Positions 54,849-63,673 of a DNA stretch of 64,000 bases are shown piece by piece (position 1 is the stretch's first letter; the number at the start of each line of letters is the position of its first letter). The stretch is taken from the NCBI GenBank assembly GCA_016217545.1, contig JACRHT010000002.1, positions 1 through 64,000 of the forward strand. Direction: 5' to 3'. This DNA comes from Opitutia bacterium. Lineage in GTDB: Bacteria > Verrucomicrobiota > Verrucomicrobiia > Opitutales > Opitutaceae. Under the pieces are notes generated by a model. The model searched no databases. It was not told where the DNA came from and saw only the letters and a list, made by a program, of their open reading frames with translations. A program made the position numbers and the translations under genes.

Positions 54849-55621
54849 GCGCGCACCTCCGTTTCGACCTCGTGCAGAATGCGTGTCACCTCATTCACTT
54901 GCGCGGCGAACTCCGCCGTCTCGCGCAACGCCGCGCGTCGCGGATATCCGAACTCCACCCGAATCTCGCGGTGGATGCGCCCGGGATGCGCCGACATCAC
55001 GACGATGCGATTCGAGAGGAACACCGCCTCCGCCACGGAGTGAGTCACGAACACCGCCGAAAAAGGCGACTGCTCGCGCAACGCCAGAAGCTCCTCGTTG
55101 AGCCGGTGTCGCGTCATCTCGTCGAGCGCGCCGAACGGCTCGTCGAGTAGCAGCAACTCCGGCGCAAGCGTGAGCGCCCGCGCGATCGACACGCGCATCT
55201 TCATGCCGCCCGACAGCTGACGCGGGTAATAGTCCCGCACCTTCGCCAGTCCCACGAGTTCCAGAAACTTCTCCGCCTGCGCCGCGCGCTCCGCTTCCGT
55301 CGCCCGACGCAGCCGCAGCGGAATTTCCACGTTCTGCCGCGCCGTGAGCCACGGCAGCAGCGTCGCGTCCTGAAAAATGAACACCTGCCGGTCGCGCGCC
55401 TGCCGCGGCAGCTTGCCGAGCACGCGAACGTCGCCTTCGGTCGTCGGGCTCAGCCCCGAGATCAACTTCAGCACGGTCGACTTGCCGCATCCGCTCGGAC
55501 CGATGAGGCTCACGAAGTCGTCGCGCGCGATGTCCAGATCGACGCCATCGAGCACGAGCGGCCCGTCGCCGTAGCGCTTCCGGACCGAGGCGAGTTTGAC
55601 GATGGGCGTGGGGACGTCCAT
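54845..55621 (-). CDS. ABC importer ATPase (SsuB/TauB-like)
   Basis: A 258-residue ATPase with Walker A GPSGCGKST (41-49), Q-loop FQDATLLPW, signature LSGGM, Walker B LLLLDEPFGALDE and switch His in VTHSVAEAV. It is the first gene of the ABC operon. Its ATG overlaps on the opposite strand the most upstream ATG of the amidase gene (shared CATG at 55619-55622), leaving almost no room for separate promoters if that amidase start is used. Confidence 0.95.
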   Translation of the reverse strand: MDVPTPIVKLASVRKRYGDGPLVLDGVDLDIARDDFVSLIGPSGCGKSTVLKLISGLSPTTEGDVRVLGKLPRQARDRQVFIFQDATLLPWLTARQNVEIPLRLRRATEAERAAQAEKFLELVGLAKVRDYYPRQLSGGMKMRVSIARALTLAPELLLLDEPFGALDEMTRHRLNEELLALREQSPFSAVFVTHSVAEAVFLSNRIVVMSAHPGRIHREIRVEFGYPRRAALRETAEFAAQVNEVTRILHEVETEVRA

Positions 55622-56918
55622 GAAACGGCCAGTGGATACAACCGGAAGCAAAACGCCAGTTCCTTTGCCCTTCGCCGACTGGCAAGCGATGTCGCCCGGC
55701 CGCGCCGCGCAGGAAGTCGCCCGGCGCGTCGCCGAGCTCCCGGCACCACTGCGGTCTGCCGCGCTCGCCTGGCAGTCCACCAACGACGATCTTTCCGCGG
55801 CGCTGACGCGCGGCACCGGCCCGCTGCGCGGCCTCCCCTACCTCGCCAAGGATCTCTTCGACGTCGCCGGCGTGCCCACGCGCGCCGGCTCGGCGTTCCT
55901 CGCCGAGACGCGGGCCACACCCGGCGACAGCGCGCTCGTGCGCCGCTTGCGTGACTTGGGGGCCGCGCTTGCGGGCAAGACGCATCTCGTCGAGTTCGCC
56001 GCCGGCCTCACCGGCGAGAACCGCACCTACGGCGACTGCCCGCACCCGCGCTTCGCCGACCGGCTGGCGGGCGGATCGAGCAGCGGTTCCGCGGCACTCG
56101 TGGCGGCGGGCGTGACGCCTTTTGCGCTCGGCACGGATACCGGCGGCTCGGTGCGGGTGCCGGCGGCGTTTTGCGGGCTGTTCGGCTTTCGCCTCACGCC
56201 GGGCGAACCGTTCGTGCGCGACGCTTTCCCGCTCTCGCCGACGTGCGACACCGCCGGCTGGTTCACCGCGTTCCCACAGGATCTCGCGCAACTGAACCAC
56301 GCGCTCCTCGGCGCCCGCGAACCCGCCGACCGCGCGCCGCGCGGCGTGTTTCTTCGCGCTCGCGCAGTCTTTCCGGAAGCGGACACCGCGATCGACGACG
56401 CGTGCGCACTCGCCGCGGCGCAGCTGGCCGCACCGCTGGACACTGAGCGCGAGCGAGCGCTCCTCGCCACGTGGGCCAACGCCGTGGACGCCTACACCAC
56501 GCTCGTCACGCACGAAGCCTTCACGATTCACCAGCCCTGGCTCGATCGGTTCCGCGACCGCTATGATCCCGGCATCTGGCAGCGGTTCGTCAAAGCCGGA
56601 CACACGACGCCGGCGCAGCTCGAGGCGGCGAGCGCGACGTTCGCGGCAGTCCGCACATCGTTCGCCGAATTGTTCCGCGCCCACGATTTTCTGGCGTTTC
56701 CCTGCGCGCCCGTGCCCGCGCTGACGAAGGCCCAATGCACTCTGGAAACCCGCCGTGCGATCCTCACGTTCACCGCGCCGGCCTCGCTGGCCGGATTGCC
56801 CGTGCTGACAGTGCCGGTCCCGCTGGCGAATGGCCTGAGCGCGGGTCTGCAAATCGTCGCGCCGCGTGTCAGCAGTCCGGTCTTTGATTGGGTGCTAGCA
56901 TGCTGCGCCGAACAATGA
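55620..56918 (+). CDS. Amidase-signature family hydrolase
   Basis: A 432-residue amidase (Ser-cisSer-Lys). The catalytic Lys is in PYLAKDLFDVAG. The Ser cluster is LAGGSSSGSAA, and the nucleophile loop GTDTGGSVRVPAAFCGLFGFR is complete. The C-terminal half is shorter than in GatA, fitting small-molecule amidases such as AtzE or hydantoin-type enzymes. The start is uncertain: ATG at 55620 overlaps the divergent ATPase start, while ATG at 55689 would leave a 67-base promoter gap. The 3' end overlaps the convergent amidohydrolase by 24 bases. It probably releases an amine or ammonia from an imported ligand. Confidence 0.9.
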   Translation: MKRPVDTTGSKTPVPLPFADWQAMSPGRAAQEVARRVAELPAPLRSAALAWQSTNDDLSAALTRGTGPLRGLPYLAKDLFDVAGVPTRAGSAFLAETRATPGDSALVRRLRDLGAALAGKTHLVEFAAGLTGENRTYGDCPHPRFADRLAGGSSSGSAALVAAGVTPFALGTDTGGSVRVPAAFCGLFGFRLTPGEPFVRDAFPLSPTCDTAGWFTAFPQDLAQLNHALLGAREPADRAPRGVFLRARAVFPEADTAIDDACALAAAQLAAPLDTERERALLATWANAVDAYTTLVTHEAFTIHQPWLDRFRDRYDPGIWQRFVKAGHTTPAQLEAASATFAAVRTSFAELFRAHDFLAFPCAPVPALTKAQCTLETRRAILTFTAPASLAGLPVLTVPVPLANGLSAGLQIVAPRVSSPVFDWVLACCAEQ

Positions 56919-57764
56919 CACCGCGTTGCCGCCCATCACGGCGGCCTGCGCCTCACTCGGCAGTTTAGCCCGCGCCTCGGTCACGAACCGCGACAAGCCG
57001 CTCGCCTGATCGTCGCGCGGAAACAAACGCAGCGGATAATCCGATCCGAAAAGCAAACGCTCCGGCCCCACCGCCGCCAGCGCGCGCGTCCACGCCGTTG
57101 CGTCGTAGAGCAGCGGCGAGGCGGCCGTGTCGAACCACACGTTCGCGAGTGCACGGCTCGCCGAATCGAAAGCCAAGCCCCCGCCCCAGTGCGCGAGCAC
57201 GAAGCGCGTCTGGGGAAACTCCCGCGCCCAACGCGTGAAATCTTCCAGCGGCGTCGAGACCCAACCGTCGTAGCGGCGGCTCGCCGGGTCGGTGACATGG
57301 AGGTTCACGGGAAGCTTCAGCTCGCCCGCGAGACGCAGCATCTCGCCGACCCGCGCATCGTCGGCCGCGAACCCTTGGGAGTGCGGCGAGAGTTCGCCGA
57401 CCCCGCAGAAGCCCGCGTTGGCCGCGCGCGTCATTTCACCGAGATCGTCCGGGTGAACAGCGGCGCACGCCGCGAGCCGGTCCGGGTGCGCGCGCGTGCA
57501 TTGCGCGTAGAAGCGATTTTGCGCGGCGCACGTCGCCGGTTTTTCCCAATACCAACCGAGCAACACCGCGCGCTCGATCCCCGCCGCATCCATGTCGCGC
57601 AACAACTCATCAACGCTCGGGAAAAGCTGCACCGGCGCACCGTCCTTGCGCCGACGCGTGCAAAGGCGCGCCCAATGCGCCTCGCCGCCGGCCGCCGCCC
57701 ACGCCGCGGGGTTGGCCGCGACTTCCGGCGGATAAAGGTGCACGTGCGCGTCGACGGTCGGCAT
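56895..57764 (-). CDS. Amidohydrolase-2 family TIM-barrel hydrolase
   Basis: A 289-residue metal-dependent hydrolase or decarboxylase of the amidohydrolase-2 type. The N-terminal metal motif is VDAHVHLYPP, further ligand candidates are LPVNLHVTD and FVLAHWGGG, and the C-terminal Asp is in LLFGSDYPLR. The ligands of a mononuclear site are complete. It lies between the amidase and the purine permease. The long upstream frame on this strand is a shadow of the permease gene and was excluded; the start is the ATG giving MPTVDAHVH. The substrate is unknown. Confidence 0.9.
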   Translation of the reverse strand: MPTVDAHVHLYPPEVAANPAAWAAAGGEAHWARLCTRRRKDGAPVQLFPSVDELLRDMDAAGIERAVLLGWYWEKPATCAAQNRFYAQCTRAHPDRLAACAAVHPDDLGEMTRAANAGFCGVGELSPHSQGFAADDARVGEMLRLAGELKLPVNLHVTDPASRRYDGWVSTPLEDFTRWAREFPQTRFVLAHWGGGLAFDSASRALANVWFDTAASPLLYDATAWTRALAAVGPERLLFGSDYPLRLFPRDDQASGLSRFVTEARAKLPSEAQAAVMGGNAVSLFGAAC

Positions 57765-57821
57765 AAAAACCGGCTGGTTCTCTAGCCGCCGACCTGCACT
57801 CTCGGAAAGCTCAATCTGCCC

Positions 57822-59156
57822 ATGCTCGCTCGCTTGTTTCAGTTCGAACGCCACCGCACCACCGCGGCGCGCGAAATCCAGGCCGGCATCACGACGTTCG
57901 CCGCGATGGCCTACATCCTCGCCGTGAACCCCGCGATCCTCGCCGCCGCCGGCATCCCGCGCGGCGGACTCGTGACCGTCACCGCGCTCGCGGCCGCAGC
58001 GAGCACGTTGATCATGGGTCTGGTGACGAATTTCCCGCTGGCGCTCGCGCCGGGCATGGGAATCAACGCCTACTTCGCATTCACCGTCTGCCTCGGACTT
58101 GGCGTGCCATGGCAATCGGCGCTCGGCCTCGTCTTCGTCAACGGCCTCGCGTTTCTCGCGCTCTCCGTCTCCGGCATCCGCGAAAAGATCATCAACATCA
58201 TCCCGTTTCAGCTGAAGATGGCGATCACGTGCGGCGTGGGGCTCTTCATCGCGTTCATTGGTTTGAAGAACGGCGGGCTCGTCGTCCCCGACGCCAACAC
58301 GCTGGTGACCCATGGCAATCTCGGGGCGCCGTCCGTGTTGCTCTTCTTCGCCGGCTTGCTGCTCACGATCATCCTCGTCACGCGCAACGTCCCGGGCGCG
58401 ATCATCCTCTCGATCCTCGGCATCACGCTCGCCGGCCTCGTGATTCCCGACGGCAAGGGCGGCCACCTCACCAATTGGCCGGAACACGTCGTGTCGCTGC
58501 CGGCGTCGATGAGCGACACGTTCCTGAAGCTCAATTTCGACTACTTCACGCAAGACCCGGTGAAGGCGACCACGGTGGTGCTCACGCTGCTGCTCATCGC
58601 GCTGTTCGACAACATCGGCACGCTCGTCGGCGTCGCGCAACGCGCGGGCTTGCTCGATGCGGAAGGCAAGTTGCCCGGCGCGGGCAAGGCGCTGATCTCC
58701 GACTCGATCGGCGTGATCCTCTCGTCGCTCTTCGGCACGTCGAACGTGGTGAGCTACGTCGAGTCGGCGTCCGGCGTCGCCGCCGGCGGGCGCACCGGCC
58801 TCGTGAGCGTCACGGTCGCGGCGCTGTTCCTCGGCGCGCTTTTCTTCACCCCATTGATTCTCGCGGTGCCCGCGGTGGCCACCGCGCCGGCGCTCGTCGT
58901 GGTGGGCATCTTCATGTTCCAGTCGGTGGCGGATCTCAACCTGAAGGATTTTCACGAGGCCGCGCCGGCGTTCCTGATCATCCTCGGCACGCCGCTCACG
59001 TTCAGCATCGCCGAAGGCATCGGACTCGGGCTGCTGGCGTTCGCGGTCGTCTATCTTTTCACCGGCCGCGGCCGGCAGGTCTCATGGCTGATCTACGTGC
59101 TCGCCGCGATCTTCGGCGCGCACCTGTTCCGCGACCTGTTCGCGCGGTTGTTCTAG
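57822..59156 (+). CDS. NCS2-family purine/nucleobase permease (AzgA-like)
   Basis: A 444-residue permease with about 12-14 helices. The AzgA/COG2252 hallmarks are present: AGITTFAAMAYILAVNPAIL, NFPLALAPGMGINAYFAFTV, LIALFDNIGTLVGVA and GTSNVVSYVESASGVAAGGRTGL. Members take up adenine, guanine or hypoxanthine by proton symport. It is divergent from the amidohydrolase, with 57 bases between. Its stop shares the palindrome CTAG with the stop of the convergent UspA gene. Confidence 0.95.
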   Translation: MLARLFQFERHRTTAAREIQAGITTFAAMAYILAVNPAILAAAGIPRGGLVTVTALAAAASTLIMGLVTNFPLALAPGMGINAYFAFTVCLGLGVPWQSALGLVFVNGLAFLALSVSGIREKIINIIPFQLKMAITCGVGLFIAFIGLKNGGLVVPDANTLVTHGNLGAPSVLLFFAGLLLTIILVTRNVPGAIILSILGITLAGLVIPDGKGGHLTNWPEHVVSLPASMSDTFLKLNFDYFTQDPVKATTVVLTLLLIALFDNIGTLVGVAQRAGLLDAEGKLPGAGKALISDSIGVILSSLFGTSNVVSYVESASGVAAGGRTGLVSVTVAALFLGALFFTPLILAVPAVATAPALVVVGIFMFQSVADLNLKDFHEAAPAFLIILGTPLTFSIAEGIGLGLLAFAVVYLFTGRGRQVSWLIYVLAAIFGAHLFRDLFARLF

Positions 59157-59584
59157 GGCTTCATCACCGCGCGCACCACGAGCAGCGGCGTGCTCGTGGC
59201 GTGGCGCACCGCGTCGATCGTGCTGCCGTGAATGATGTCGCCGAGCAAACGATGACCGTGCGAGGCGAGCGCGATGAGGTCGCAGTGCTCCGCGGCGGCC
59301 ACGCGGACGATTTCGGCGGGCGGATTGCCGAGTGCGAGTTGCGTCGTAACCGTCAGGCCGGTGCCGTGCAACTCGCTCGCACAGCGCGCGAGGTAGTCGC
59401 GGTCGGCGCGCATCTCGTCGGACTCGGTGAGTTTGAGCTGCTCGAAATTTCGCGCGGCCCAGCCGTCGGCGACGTGCAGGAGCAGCAGTTCCGACCCGAG
59501 CTTGCCCGCGAGTTCGGCAACGTGCGGGAGCAAGGTCGCGTCGGCGCGGCCGTTTTCGAGGGCGACGAGAATCTTGCGATACAT
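59153..59584 (-). CDS. Universal stress protein
   Basis: A 143-residue UspA-fold protein (MYRKILVALENG start). The C-terminal ATP-type loop reads SHGHRLLGDIIHGSTIDAVRH, a slightly shifted form of GxxGx9G(S/T). Nucleotide binding is possible but not certain. It is transcribed after the Nramp gene, two bases apart, probably as one operon. Its stop overlaps the NCS2 permease stop. Confidence 0.92.
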   Translation of the reverse strand: MYRKILVALENGRADATLLPHVAELAGKLGSELLLLHVADGWAARNFEQLKLTESDEMRADRDYLARCASELHGTGLTVTTQLALGNPPAEIVRVAAAEHCDLIALASHGHRLLGDIIHGSTIDAVRHATSTPLLVVRAVMKP

Positions 59585-59586
59585 GG

Positions 59587-60933
59587 TCAGGACGCGACGA
59601 AGTCGTAGAGGAGTTTGGTGTTCAGCGCCACGATGATCGCGGAGACGACCCACGCGGCGTATTTGATCCACGCTGGGTTCACGAACTCGCCCATCTTGAC
59701 GCGATCGCTGGTGAATTGGACGAGCGGAATCACCGCGAAGGGCAACTGGAGGCTCAACACCACCTGCGAGAAGACGAGGAGCTTCGCCGTGCCGCTTTCG
59801 CCGTAAAGTCCCGCGACGATCGCCGCGGGCACGATGGCGATCGCACGCGTGATCAGGCGGCGAAGCCACGGACGCAGGCGGAGGTTGAGAAAGCCCTCCA
59901 TCACGATCTGACCGGCCAGCGTGACCGTGAGCGTCGAGTTTTGTCCCGAGGCGAGCAGCGCGACCGCGAAGATCGTGCTCGCTGCCCCCACGCCGAGCAT
60001 CGGCGTGAGCAACTTGTAGGCATCCTGGATCTCGGCGACTTCGTGGTTGCCGGCCTTGTAGAAGACGGCGGCGGAAACGATCAGGATCGAGGCGTTGATG
60101 AAGAGCGCGAACATCAGCGCGAGCGTCGAGTCGATGGTCGCGAACTTGATCGCCTCGCGTTTGCCGGAAGGCGTTGGCTCGTATTTGCGCGTCTGCACGA
60201 TCGAGGAATGCAGGTAGAGATTGTGCGGCATCACCGTCGCACCGAGAATGCCGATCGCGATGTAGAGCATCTCGGGGTTCGTGATGATCTGCGCCGTCGG
60301 CACAAACCCACCGAGCACTTCGCGCACGTCCGGCCGCGAGAAAAGGATTTCCAGGCCAAAACACAGACCGATGAGCGTCACGAGCGACACGACGATGGCT
60401 TCGAGATAACGGAAACCACGGTGCGCGAGAAAGAGAACCAACATGACGTCGAGCGCGGTGAGAATCACGCCCCAGAGCAGCGGAATGTGGAAAAGCAGGT
60501 TCAGCGCGATCGCCGTGCCGATGACCTCGGCGAGATCGCAGGCACAGATCGCGATTTCGCACAGGAACCACAGCGCGTTCGAGATCGGCCGCGGGTAGTG
60601 GTCGCGGCAGGCTTGCGCGAGATCGCGTCCGGTGGCGATGCCGAGCTTCGCGCAGAGCGACTGCAGCAGGATCGCCATCAGGTTCGAGATGAGGATGACG
60701 CTCAGCAGCGTGTAACCGAACTGCGAGCCGCCCGCGAGGTCCGTGGCCCAGTTTCCGGGGTCCATGTATCCGACGGCGACCAGGTAGCCCGGACCGGAGA
60801 ACGCGAGCAGCTTGCGCCAGAAACTCGCGCCCGCGGGCACGGACACGGTGCCGTGCGCCTCGGGCAGACTGGGCGCAGTGCGCGCGTGCCGCCAGCCGAC
60901 ATCAGAGGGAGAAGATTCGCGTTCAGGTTCCAT
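59587..60933 (-). CDS. mntH: Nramp-family divalent metal (Mn2+/Fe2+) transporter
   Basis: A 448-residue proton-coupled metal importer with 11 membrane helices. The metal-binding motifs are intact: DPGNW in helix 1 ([19 protein letters not shown]) and the [10 protein letters not shown] motif of helix 6. The N-terminus is a 40-residue cytoplasmic tail. The start is the ATG at 60933, just after a TTG. Upstream lies an MntR-box-like palindrome at 60979-60996. It is followed by the UspA gene. Confidence 0.95.
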   Translation of the reverse strand: MEPERESSPSDVGWRHARTAPSLPEAHGTVSVPAGASFWRKLLAFSGPGYLVAVGYMDPGNWATDLAGGSQFGYTLLSVILISNLMAILLQSLCAKLGIATGRDLAQACRDHYPRPISNALWFLCEIAICACDLAEVIGTAIALNLLFHIPLLWGVILTALDVMLVLFLAHRGFRYLEAIVVSLVTLIGLCFGLEILFSRPDVREVLGGFVPTAQIITNPEMLYIAIGILGATVMPHNLYLHSSIVQTRKYEPTPSGKREAIKFATIDSTLALMFALFINASILIVSAAVFYKAGNHEVAEIQDAYKLLTPMLGVGAASTIFAVALLASGQNSTLTVTLAGQIVMEGFLNLRLRPWLRRLITRAIAIVPAAIVAGLYGESGTAKLLVFSQVVLSLQLPFAVIPLVQFTSDRVKMGEFVNPAWIKYAAWVVSAIIVALNTKLLYDFVAS

Positions 60934-60978
60934 CAACGGAGCCGCAGCGAAACGGCAAAACGCAGGAGCGCAAGACAG

Positions 60979-60996
60979 ATTTAGCCTTTCCTAAAT
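60979..60996 (-). promoter_or_regulatory. MntR-box-like operator upstream of mntH
   Basis: On the minus strand ATTTAG-GAAAGG-CTAAAT is a perfect six-base inverted repeat with a six-base spacer. The E. coli MntR site has the same arrangement and almost the same centre (ACATAG-CAAAGG-CTATGT). It lies 46 bases before the transporter ATG. Manganese-dependent repression by a DtxR/MntR-type protein is the likely meaning. Confidence 0.65.
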
Positions 60997-61061
60997 TTTA
61001 CTGCCTGCGCGAATCCCAGCTCCGACTTTACGACGCCCACGCCGCAGTGGCCGTCCCAGCA

Positions 61062-61835
61062 CTAAAAAGCCCAGACGAACCGCAGCGCGGGATACCAGTC
61101 CGGCGCCGCGCGATTGACGCCGGCATAGAGCGCCGCGTCCCACGAAAACTTCTCGGTCACCTGCCACACGAGCCCGAGACCCGACTGGGTCGCCCAGCGG
61201 CCCCGTCCGCCGGCGGCGTTCGAAGTCGTTTCCCAATACCAGCTCCAGCGCTTGTTCAGCGTGCGCGCTAAGACCACGTAGCCCGCCCACCAATCCTCCC
61301 GCGAACCGGCGCCATCGTCGACCCAATCGATCTCAGCTTGCGCGGAGAACGACCACGCTTCTCCGAGCGGACGATAGAACGGCACGATCACGCCGAATTG
61401 GGAGACAGCCGGCCGCAAGCGCGACGACACCGTGTCGCGAAACTGGTAATAAGGCAGAAGTGCCAGCGCGGTCCCGTCGGACGACTCCCAGAATTTCCAC
61501 TTCGCGCGCACATAGACGCCACCGGTGCCACGCACACATTCGTCTACGTCCGCGCCGGAGAAATCCTCGTCGCGCCAGCCCTCGATCCCGATTTGCACGT
61601 CGATGTTTTCCGTCACACCGGTGGAAAGCTGCGCCACCGCCAGCGAGACGCTCCGCATGCGCACGCCATCCCGCGCCGGCGTGTAGCGGTCGTAGGCGCC
61701 GGTCGCGAGGTCGGTCTCCACGAGCCACTCTCCGCGCGCGACTGTTTGCGGCGCCTCAGTGAATTGCGCCGACAGCCGAATGGCGGCCAAACCGGCAAAA
61801 ACGAGAAACGAAATTGAGCGCAGAAAGGGAGGCAT
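61062..61835 (-). CDS. Exported outer-membrane-type protein, function unknown
   Basis: A 257-residue protein with signal peptide MPPFLRSISFLVFAGLAAIRLSA. The mature part is rich in Trp/Tyr amphipathic strands (GGVYVRAKWKFWES, WSWYWETTSNAAGG) and ends in RFVWAF, a C-terminal Phe typical of outer-membrane barrels. It resembles transporter-like channel proteins of the Phenol_MetA_deg type by composition only. It is divergent from the FbpB-like permease across a 134-base gap with a palindrome. Confidence 0.7.
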   Translation of the reverse strand: MPPFLRSISFLVFAGLAAIRLSAQFTEAPQTVARGEWLVETDLATGAYDRYTPARDGVRMRSVSLAVAQLSTGVTENIDVQIGIEGWRDEDFSGADVDECVRGTGGVYVRAKWKFWESSDGTALALLPYYQFRDTVSSRLRPAVSQFGVIVPFYRPLGEAWSFSAQAEIDWVDDGAGSREDWWAGYVVLARTLNKRWSWYWETTSNAAGGRGRWATQSGLGLVWQVTEKFSWDAALYAGVNRAAPDWYPALRFVWAF

Positions 61836-61885
61836 AAGGTCCGTATCGGCACGGCCAACGGCACGATTGAGGCACATGATAATTC

Positions 61886-61899
61886 GCGTTCCTGAACGC
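61886..61899. promoter_or_regulatory. Perfect palindrome in divergent promoter region
   Basis: GCGTTC-CT-GAACGC lies midway between the outer-membrane protein gene and the permease gene and could be a shared operator. It is not a Fur-type sequence. Confidence 0.35.
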
Positions 61900-61969
61900 A
61901 ACCTGAACTTCGCCGCTGGGCGCATCGACCTGCTTTTCGCCCTTGCCGCTCATCGGACCCTCGGGCGAC

Positions 61970-63673
61970 ATGCCTCGCATGTCCCAGAGCTTCGCGCGCT
62001 TCGTCTTCTTCGGCACGCTGCTCTTTTTCGCGGCCTTCTTCCTCTGGCCGATCGCGCAAATTCTCCGCGGCGGCTTCGTCGATGCCGACGGCCACATCAC
62101 GCTCGCCTACATTGCCGCCCTGCTCCGCGACCCCATCTATGTGGGGGCGCTGGCCAATTCATTTCTCCTCGCGCTGACGACCACCGCCTTCGCCCTCGGC
62201 ATCGCGCTGCCGCTCGCAGTCGTTTCCGACCGCTACGCCTTTCCGGGTAAGAGCCTGCTCGGCGCCCTCGTCCTCGTGCCGATGATCCTGCCGCCCTTCG
62301 TCGGTGCGATCGGCATCAAGCAAATCCTCGGGCAATACGGCGCGGTCAACAGCCTCATCGTCGCGCTGGGACTGCGGCCGCCCGGCTGGGCCTTCGACTG
62401 GCTCGGCGCCAACCAGTTTCTCGGCATCGCGATCGTCAACGCGCTGTCGCTCTACCCGATCATCTACCTCAACGCCGTCGCCGCACTCGCCAATATCGAT
62501 CCCGCACTCGAGGAAGCCGCGACCAACCTCGGTTGCACGGGCCTGCGTCGCTTCCGCAAGATCACGCTGCCGCTCATCACGCCGGGGCTCTTCGCCGGTG
62601 GAACGATCGTCTTCATCTGGTCTTTCACCGATCTCGGCGTGCCGCTCATCTTCGACTACGCCCGCGTCACGCCGGTCCAGATTTTTCACGGTCTGAAGGA
62701 CATTGGCGGCAACCCGTTCCCCTTCGCGCTCGTGGCGATCATGCTCGCCGCATCGGTTGCCATCTACGCTCTCGGGAAAGGCCTCTTCGGCCGCCAGAGC
62801 CACGCCATGATGGCCAAGGCCACGCACTCCGGCGGACCGCGCACGCTCCACGGCCTCGCCGCCTGGACGGCCACGGCGCTCTTCGCCGGTGTGACGCTCG
62901 TCGCCGTGCTGCCCCACCTCGGCGTGATTGCCGTGGCGTTCTCGCGCGAGTGGTATGGCACCGTTCTCCCGCAGCACCTCACGACGGAGAATTTCCAACT
63001 CGCACTCGGCCACGACCTCACCGTTCCCGCCATCGCCAACAGCCTCAAATACGCGAGTGCCGCCACGATCATCGATCTCCTGCTCGGCACCGCGCTCGCC
63101 TACGTCATCGTGCGCTCCCGCATCGCCGGCCGCGCCGTGCTCGATTTTCTCGCCATGCTGCCGCTCGCCGTGCCGGGCCTCGTGCTGGCCTTCGGCTATC
63201 TCGCCATGAGCCAGGAGGGAAAGTTCTTTTCCTTCCTCAACCCCATCGCGAATCCGACGCTCCTCCTGATCATCGCCTACTCCGTTCGTCGCCTGCCCTA
63301 CGTCGTGCGTTCGGCCGTCGCCGGTTTCCAGCAAACCAGCGAGACGCTCGAGGAAGCCGCACAAAACCTCGGCTGCCCTCCGCTCAAGGCGACATTCAAG
63401 ATCACGCTCCCGCTCATTCTCGCCAACCTCATCGCGGGCGGCCTGCTCGCGTTCTCCTTCGCGATGCTCGAGGTGTCCGACTCGCTCATCCTGGCGCAGA
63501 AGCAGGCCTTTTACCCGATCACGAAGGCCATCTACGAACTCTTCCAGCTGCTCGGCGACGGCAAGTTCCTTGCCTCCGCGCTCGGCGCGTGGGCCATGGC
63601 TTTCCTCGGCATCACGATCGCAGGTCTCGGCATTCTCCTGGGCCGCAAACTCGGCGCCATCTTCCGCGTCTAG
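61970..63673 (+). CDS. Fused ABC permease (FbpB/iron-type)
   Basis: A 567-residue permease made of two fused six-helix units. Each carries an EAA coupling loop (EEAATNLGCTGLRRFRKITLPLITPG and EEAAQNLGCPPLKATFKITLPL). The architecture is that of the Fe3+ FbpB/AfuB type, also used by thiamine and phosphonate importers. No ATPase or binding protein is adjacent in the window, so partners must be elsewhere or the substrate differs. ATG at 61970 (MPRMSQS) or 61979 is the start. Its stop shares CTAG with the convergent MFS gene. Confidence 0.92.
   Translation: MPRMSQSFARFVFFGTLLFFAAFFLWPIAQILRGGFVDADGHITLAYIAALLRDPIYVGALANSFLLALTTTAFALGIALPLAVVSDRYAFPGKSLLGALVLVPMILPPFVGAIGIKQILGQYGAVNSLIVALGLRPPGWAFDWLGANQFLGIAIVNALSLYPIIYLNAVAALANIDPALEEAATNLGCTGLRRFRKITLPLITPGLFAGGTIVFIWSFTDLGVPLIFDYARVTPVQIFHGLKDIGGNPFPFALVAIMLAASVAIYALGKGLFGRQSHAMMAKATHSGGPRTLHGLAAWTATALFAGVTLVAVLPHLGVIAVAFSREWYGTVLPQHLTTENFQLALGHDLTVPAIANSLKYASAATIIDLLLGTALAYVIVRSRIAGRAVLDFLAMLPLAVPGLVLAFGYLAMSQEGKFFSFLNPIANPTLLLIIAYSVRRLPYVVRSAVAGFQQTSETLEEAAQNLGCPPLKATFKITLPLILANLIAGGLLAFSFAMLEVSDSLILAQKQAFYPITKAIYELFQLLGDGKFLASALGAWAMAFLGITIAGLGILLGRKLGAIFRV

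Noticed and set aside
57765-58955. Long minus-strand extension of the amidohydrolase frame
   Set aside because: It is the complement of the NCS2 permease gene, is very rich in Arg/Glu/His, and the true start MPTVDAHVH lies downstream.
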